Assembly: GCF_014359955.1 (NCBI RefSeq)
Contig: NZ_JACIYL010000155.1
Coordinates: 1 to 7,392 of the forward strand
From: Thermogutta sp.
GTDB taxonomy: Bacteria > Planctomycetota > Planctomycetia > Pirellulales > Thermoguttaceae
Direction: 5' to 3'
Length of the DNA stretch: 7,392 bases
Under the pieces are notes generated by a model that ran no database searches, had not been told where the DNA came from, and saw only the letters and a list, made by a program, of their open reading frames with translations. Each line of letters begins with the position of its first letter. Position 1 is the stretch's first letter. Below are positions 6,401 to 7,392 of the stretch, in pieces. A program made the translations under genes and the position numbers.

Positions 6401-7392
6401 ACGGTCACGCTGACGTCCTGGAATCCTGCCACCACCAGAGCGCCCTGAATGTTGGCCGCCGTGGTGGCCAGATTCGTGCTGTCAAAGACGATGTCATCGG
6501 TTGTCTTCCCAGCCACGCTCAGCCGGAACCGACCAGCCAGGGTCCCGGGGACAAGGCTATCCACCGTCAGCGTTTGAACCACCGTATTGAGCGGCGAAAC
6601 CAACGGAATGACACCGTCGATCGGGGTCTCCGGCGTGCCGTCGGCGTTCATGTCCACCACGAATTGCGACACACCCAGGACGGCATTTCCCACCGGCCGG
6701 AAGCGACGAGCGAAGATGTCGCTCACACTGCCATAGGCGTAGCTGTCGGGAACCTTGCTTTCCCACACAATGATGAAGTCCCCGTCGGGGTCCATGGCCA
6801 CCGCCGGGTTGATCTGATCGTATTTATCCGGCCCGGGGGTGAACGGGTCGTCCGGCTCCTCGGGGTTCACCCGGAACTCCGGACTCGACTGCTTGATGGT
6901 GACGACCGAAGCCTCCGGCGACGGCAGGAGATTGTTGCCCAGCTCGTCGGTCACAGATGCAATGATGAACTCCGGATGATCGAGCTTGCTCGAATCGCCC
7001 ACAAACCGGATGTCAAACGTCGTCGCATTGACGGCCGTGACCTGCACCTGGGGCACAGCGGCGGCCACCGTGATCGGGTCCGTGTAGGGACCTTCCACAG
7101 AACTGGGCACGCGATCAGGCGGCGGGAAATCGATGGGGCCCATCGCGTAGGCTTTGAGGCGGGTATTGAAGGCCTGCTCCAGCGCCTGGGCCGTTAGTTG
7201 CGGATTGGTCGGCGAAACGGGAATATTCGAAATGAGAATCGGTTCCCGGACCGTGGAGACCTGCACAGCCGGATAAAATCCGCTGGAAAAGTTCACGGTA
7301 CCGACAGAGAGCTTCGGTTGATTGACCCCCAGCGCGGCGCTGCCATATTCAATCAAAAATTCCTTGGCGTTGATCGGGGTCACCTTGGCGTT
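1..7392 (-). CDS. Giant modular repeat protein, probably secreted or surface-exposed (internal fragment, both ends outside the window)
   Basis: Reading the minus strand from base 7392 in frame gives 2,464 sense codons with no stop down to base 1. The frame yields coherent repeats throughout, so it is a real gene and not chance. Residue numbers here count from base 7392. The order is: N-proximal beta region (1-195), degenerate blade set with inserted domains (196-918), Ig-like module (919-1092), repeat unit A (1103-1693), repeat unit B (1694-2266), linker (2267-2301), three more blades (2302-2464). Composition is rich in Gly, Asp, Asn, Val, Thr and Trp, with almost no Cys and few Lys, typical of extracellular calcium-binding bacterial proteins. 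No catalytic motif, signal peptide, membrane span or sorting signal is visible, but both termini are missing. Function is unknown; adhesion or cell-envelope structure is an inference. The full protein must exceed 2,464 residues. Confidence 0.95.
490..594 (-). other. Gly/Pro-rich linker between unit B and the C-proximal blades
   Basis: Residues 2267-2301 begin VGQGSGIGPGTPGTPGDTD, a flexible or extended hinge with the short PGTPGTPG repeat, followed by NPVVNTTLAGDQSL, which resembles the outer strand that ends a blade (VNTTxxGDQ). That last piece may supply the closing strand of the next blade set. It replaces the linker VVGGVPGQDATVIPGVLTQ found after unit A. Confidence 0.6.
625..654 (-). other. 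Asp-rich calcium-type motif, unit B (DGDRDGVSGT)
   Basis: Counterpart of the unit A motif at 2436-2407, with one residue changed (Pro to Ser). Several codons differ between copies (for example CGC against CGG for Arg), so the peptide is more conserved than the DNA. Confidence 0.5.
922..957 (-). other. EF-hand-like loop in the Ig-like module of unit B (DANNNGIYDGGD)
   Basis: Asp1, Asn3, Asn5, Gly6, Asp9 and Asp12 keep calcium-ligand positions, but Tyr replaces the usual Ile at position 8. The unit A equivalent is DINGDGLIDDRD. Sequence has changed while ligand spacing is kept. Confidence 0.6.
1108..2313 (-). other. Seven-blade set of unit B, probable seven-bladed beta-propeller
   Basis: Blade limits: 2313-2065, 2064-1906, 1905-1729, 1728-1567, 1566-1390, 1389-1213 and 1212-1108. 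Cores in order are AVARDADGDYVVVW, SVAMTPDGDFVITW, DVAMDAEGRFVVVW, SVSMDYRGNFAVAW, DIALAPGGNRLAVTW, SIAMDGVGNFVVAW and SVASDADGNFIVVF. As in unit A, the first blade holds an EF-hand loop and the seventh is short and lacks Trp. Blade 4 runs ALDTDIAVAMFNWSGAVILP after a common start, replacing GGIALRTFTAAGVAQQ of unit A. Conservation of the seven-blade count despite divergence of blades 4 and 5 supports the propeller idea; structure remains an inference. Confidence 0.7.
2131..2166 (-). other. Canonical EF-hand-like calcium loop, unit B (DLDNNGVIDASE)
   Basis: Asp1, Asp3, Asn5, Gly6, Ile8, Asp9 and Glu12. It differs from unit A only in Asp instead of Asn at position 3, a change that keeps a calcium ligand. 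It sits exactly 1,773 bases from the unit A loop. Confidence 0.75.
2407..2436 (-). other. Asp-rich calcium-type motif, unit A (DGDRDGVPGT)
   Basis: D-x-D-x-D-G spacing near the end of the Ig-like module, preceded by VTGLQL and followed by GGQLGFVR. It resembles a half calcium loop of thrombospondin-type-3 style. It is almost unchanged in unit B (DGDRDGVSGT), although surrounding bases differ, which argues for selection on the residues. Confidence 0.5.
2704..2739 (-). other. EF-hand-like loop in the Ig-like module of unit A (DINGDGLIDDRD)
   Basis: Asp1, Asn3, Asp5, Gly6, Ile8, Asp9 and Asp12 fit an EF-hand loop with Asp instead of Glu at position 12. It sits after the 'SEDMSQRLA' helix-like stretch. 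The same loop is present in unit B but with different residues. Confidence 0.65.
2890..4086 (-). other. Seven-blade set of unit A, probable seven-bladed beta-propeller
   Basis: Blade limits: 4086-3838, 3837-3679, 3678-3499, 3498-3349, 3348-3172, 3171-2995 and 2994-2890. Cores in order are AVARDADGDYVVVW, SVAMTPDGDFVITW, DVAMDAEGNFVVVW, SVSMDYRGNFAVAW, DVAMAGSGQTLAVSW, SVAMAVNGAFVVSW and SVGADADGNFIVVF. Most continue with an (I/V)(Y/F)ARR(F/Y)-like strand, a G turn and a final FxVNT strand, giving the three or four strands of a propeller blade. The first is long because it carries an EF-hand loop; the seventh is short (35 residues) and has Phe instead of Trp. Seven units of 50-60 residues fit a seven-bladed propeller, but the fold is inferred from pattern and count only. 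Confidence 0.7.
3904..3939 (-). other. Canonical EF-hand-like calcium loop, unit A (DLNNNGVIDASE)
   Basis: Twelve residues with Asp1, Asn3, Asn5, Gly6, Ile8, Asp9 and Glu12, the full EF-hand loop spacing. It lies at the end of blade 1, before VTTSSVFANDDQQF and blade 2. The flanking helices of a true EF-hand are not evident, so it is best viewed as an isolated calcium loop in a beta protein. Confidence 0.75.
4117..4638 (-). other. Ig-like module, first copy (SbsA/Big_5 type suspected)
   Basis: Residues 919-1092 start AGPFVTDILAPTGTSLWGG, then a strand SQVVITFNEELLG and a later NFVLLRNGVEIPHGVVKVEF. They then give WEAVLTLDGNG and DGDYQIVIRAPSG. The order matches the two later copies: APIVTKV, QQLVVVFSEDM, NWKLFRNGQEVVGAIKDVQF, YEAVLTLD, PGDYQLLV. 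The opening 'P-x-V-x-x-x-x-P...V-x-F-x-E' and the closing 'AG(N)PL' element are typical of bacterial Ig-like domains of the Big_5/SbsA type. This copy ends DKAGNPLNSTGF instead of the DAYPYFRV element of the others. It is diverged at protein level but has the same architecture, so the duplicated unit probably descends from this older pairing of blades and Ig-like module. Confidence 0.55.
4354..4380 (-). other. Asp-rich calcium-type motif (DIDGDGNPD) in the first Ig-like module
   Basis: D-x-D-x-D-G-x-x-D spacing as in thrombospondin-type-3 or EF-hand loops. It lies between the 'VVKVEF' strand and the 'WEAVLTLD' strand. In the two later Ig-like copies the comparable Asp-rich insertion sits before the 'NW(K/R)LFRNGQEV' strand instead. 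Calcium binding is inferred. Confidence 0.55.
4639..4770 (-). other. Degenerate last blade of the first set
   Basis: Residues 875-918 read GWASIGVTPEGSFVIAYTQM, then ATIRYRQF. The S-I-G-V-T-P-x-G-S-F-V-I-A-(W/Y) core aligns with the blade consensus, with Tyr in place of Trp. It directly precedes an Ig-like module, just as the seventh, Trp-less blade does in both intact units, so it is probably the equivalent closing blade of the first set. About six blades are recognisable in that set in total. Confidence 0.6.
4771..5292 (-). other. Unrecognised domain inside the first blade set
   Basis: Residues 701-874 do not show the blade consensus. Visible pieces are NTRYLILMDNSLNWESFIIR, WNRTLTRDRIDEVLEGAAR (probably helical), and YTIYEVTFQGASHDWPFTIT. 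The last piece resembles the F-x-G...D-x-P strand seen in the N-proximal region, so this may be another diverged copy of the planctomycete-type two-part module. The segment separates the truncated blade ending at 5581 from the lone blade at 4770-4639. It has no counterpart in the two intact units. Function unknown. Confidence 0.4.
5293..5580 (-). other. Helical insertion with a dockerin-like Asp motif
   Basis: Residues 605-700 are unlike the rest of this beta-rich protein. ARGFTQAVRQLLLAQINSQT and GRLRAILEGVAGLLRGEA look amphipathic and helical, and NGDVDGVIDAILVRALNRG sits between them. The D-x-D-G-x-I-D spacing followed by a helix recalls a dockerin or EF-hand half-motif, but the first Asp position is Gly-Asp rather than a full calcium loop and no second half is clear. 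It interrupts the first blade set after a truncated blade. No family is recognised. Confidence 0.45.
5581..6189 (-). other. Blades 2-5 of the degenerate first blade set
   Basis: Four successive blades can be read. 6189-6022 starts PAVAMDLAGNFVIAW and ends GSEFLVNTED. 6021-5854 starts PAVGMSRTGEFVIAW. 5853-5704 starts PTVAFDSANHFLVTW and carries VRAIVYDLNGNVI. A shortened 5649-5581 starts GGGLDADGDLIVAYDGYG, with Tyr replacing Trp. Spacing is 50-56 residues for the first three. The last blade is degenerate and runs into a helical insertion. A Gly run (VGGGGN) joins the second and third of these. The blades are far more diverged from one another than those of the two intact units, so this set looks older or under less homogenisation. 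Confidence 0.75.
6268..6588 (-). other. Inserted domain with the 'FRLSVAG-TTDDI...IQGAL...FRISF' pattern
   Basis: Residues 269-375 contain GRFRLSVAGKTTDDIVFD, then a helical segment TAANIQGALVVAGF, then a paired strand YQFRISFRQSFSGPNG. This matches the module common in giant planctomycete surface proteins in which a strand with G-x-T-T-x-x-I precedes an 'IQxAL' helix and a second F-x-(I/V)-x-F strand. I know it as a recurring style and do not assign a family name. It lies between blade 1 and blade 2 of the first set and has no counterpart in the two intact units, so it is an insertion here or was lost there. Confidence 0.55.
6616..6654 (-). other. Calcium-loop-like Asp-rich motif (DMNADGTPETPID)
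   Basis: The motif places Asp, Asn, Asp and Gly at positions 1, 3, 5 and 6, and Glu at 9, as in EF-hand or thrombospondin-type-3 calcium loops. It follows blade 1 directly, the same place where the intact repeat units carry a canonical EF-hand loop. Position 12 is Ile rather than Glu or Asp, so it may be a degenerate site. Calcium binding is inferred only from the spacing. Confidence 0.5.
6658..6807 (-). other. Blade 1 of the degenerate first blade set
   Basis: Residues 196-245 begin PAVAMDPDGDFIIVWES and continue DIFARRF...GNAVLG, matching the blade consensus: PxVAMD, G-(N/D)-F-V-V-x-W, an (I/V)xARRF strand, then a G-rich turn and an outer strand. An inserted calcium-type loop and an extra domain separate it from the next blade at 6189. 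In the intact units (4086-2314 and 2313-595) the first blade is likewise followed by an EF-hand loop, which suggests this is a diverged relative of the same arrangement. Confidence 0.75.
6808..7392 (-). other. N-proximal beta-rich region of the giant protein, with planctomycete-type repeats
   Basis: Residues 1-195 contain two stretches with the pattern F-x-I-x-(F/Y)-x-G followed by an Asp or Asn, a Pro and a beta strand: EFLIEYGSAALGVNQPKL near 7362-7309 and FDIRFVGDSSKLDHPEF near 7026-6976. Between them, LTAQALEQAFNTRL resembles the helical 'IQxAL' half of the same module. I recognise this two-part module by style from large planctomycete surface proteins but cannot name a Pfam family with certainty. 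The region ends in an acidic, Pro-rich linker (NPEEPDDPFTPGPDKYDQ, about 6867-6814) just before the first blade. No catalytic residues are evident. Confidence 0.5.

Noticed and set aside
5824..7197. Plus-strand open frames at 5824-6264 and 6574-7197
   Set aside because: Both lie in the same antisense register and end at minus-strand TCA or CTA codons. No recognisable protein is encoded on the plus strand.
1..7392. RTX-type GGxGxDxxx nonapeptide calcium repeats
   Set aside because: Gly/Asp-rich turns are frequent, but no tandem nonapeptides with that spacing were found; the calcium-type motifs here are EF-hand or DxDxDG loops.
1..7392. A multi-gene system such as defence, secretion or biosynthesis
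   Set aside because: Only one gene covers the entire window, so gene-neighbour arguments cannot be made.

Overview
The whole 7,392-base window lies inside one very large protein-coding gene on the minus strand. Read from base 7392 to base 1, a single frame stays open for 2,464 codons with no stop, and it enters and leaves the window in frame. Neither the start codon nor the stop codon is present. There is no intergenic DNA, RNA gene, promoter, terminator or mobile element.

The encoded product looks like a giant secreted or cell-surface repeat protein. It has many blades of about 50-60 residues of the type 'PxVAMDxxGNFVVxW...GVYARRFxxxGxxxGxEFxVNT'. These are combined with Ig-like modules, EF-hand-like calcium loops, and a module with an 'FxLxFxG...IQxAL' pattern that I associate with giant planctomycete surface proteins. 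GC-rich sequence and the protein style suggest a member of the Planctomycetota. That assignment is an inference from style, not from a marker gene.

Layout in the direction of translation (high to low coordinates): (1) 7392-6808, beta-rich N-proximal region; (2) 6807-4639, a degenerate first blade set, interrupted by an extra domain (6588-6268), a helical stretch (5580-5293) and an unrecognised domain (5292-4771); (3) 4638-4117, first Ig-like module; (4) 4086-2314, repeat unit A, seven blades plus an Ig-like module; (5) 2313-595, repeat unit B, the same arrangement; (6) 594-490, Gly/Pro-rich linker; (7) 489-1, three more blades running off the window.

The main points of interest are the in-frame tandem duplication of about 1.77 kb, the count of exactly seven blades per unit (suggesting seven-bladed beta-propellers), a patchwork of near-identical and strongly diverged segments between the two copies, a switch to G-ending codons inside the duplicated part, and a 4-kb antisense open frame that this codon choice explains. 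I see no sign of a defence, CRISPR or other multi-gene system here.
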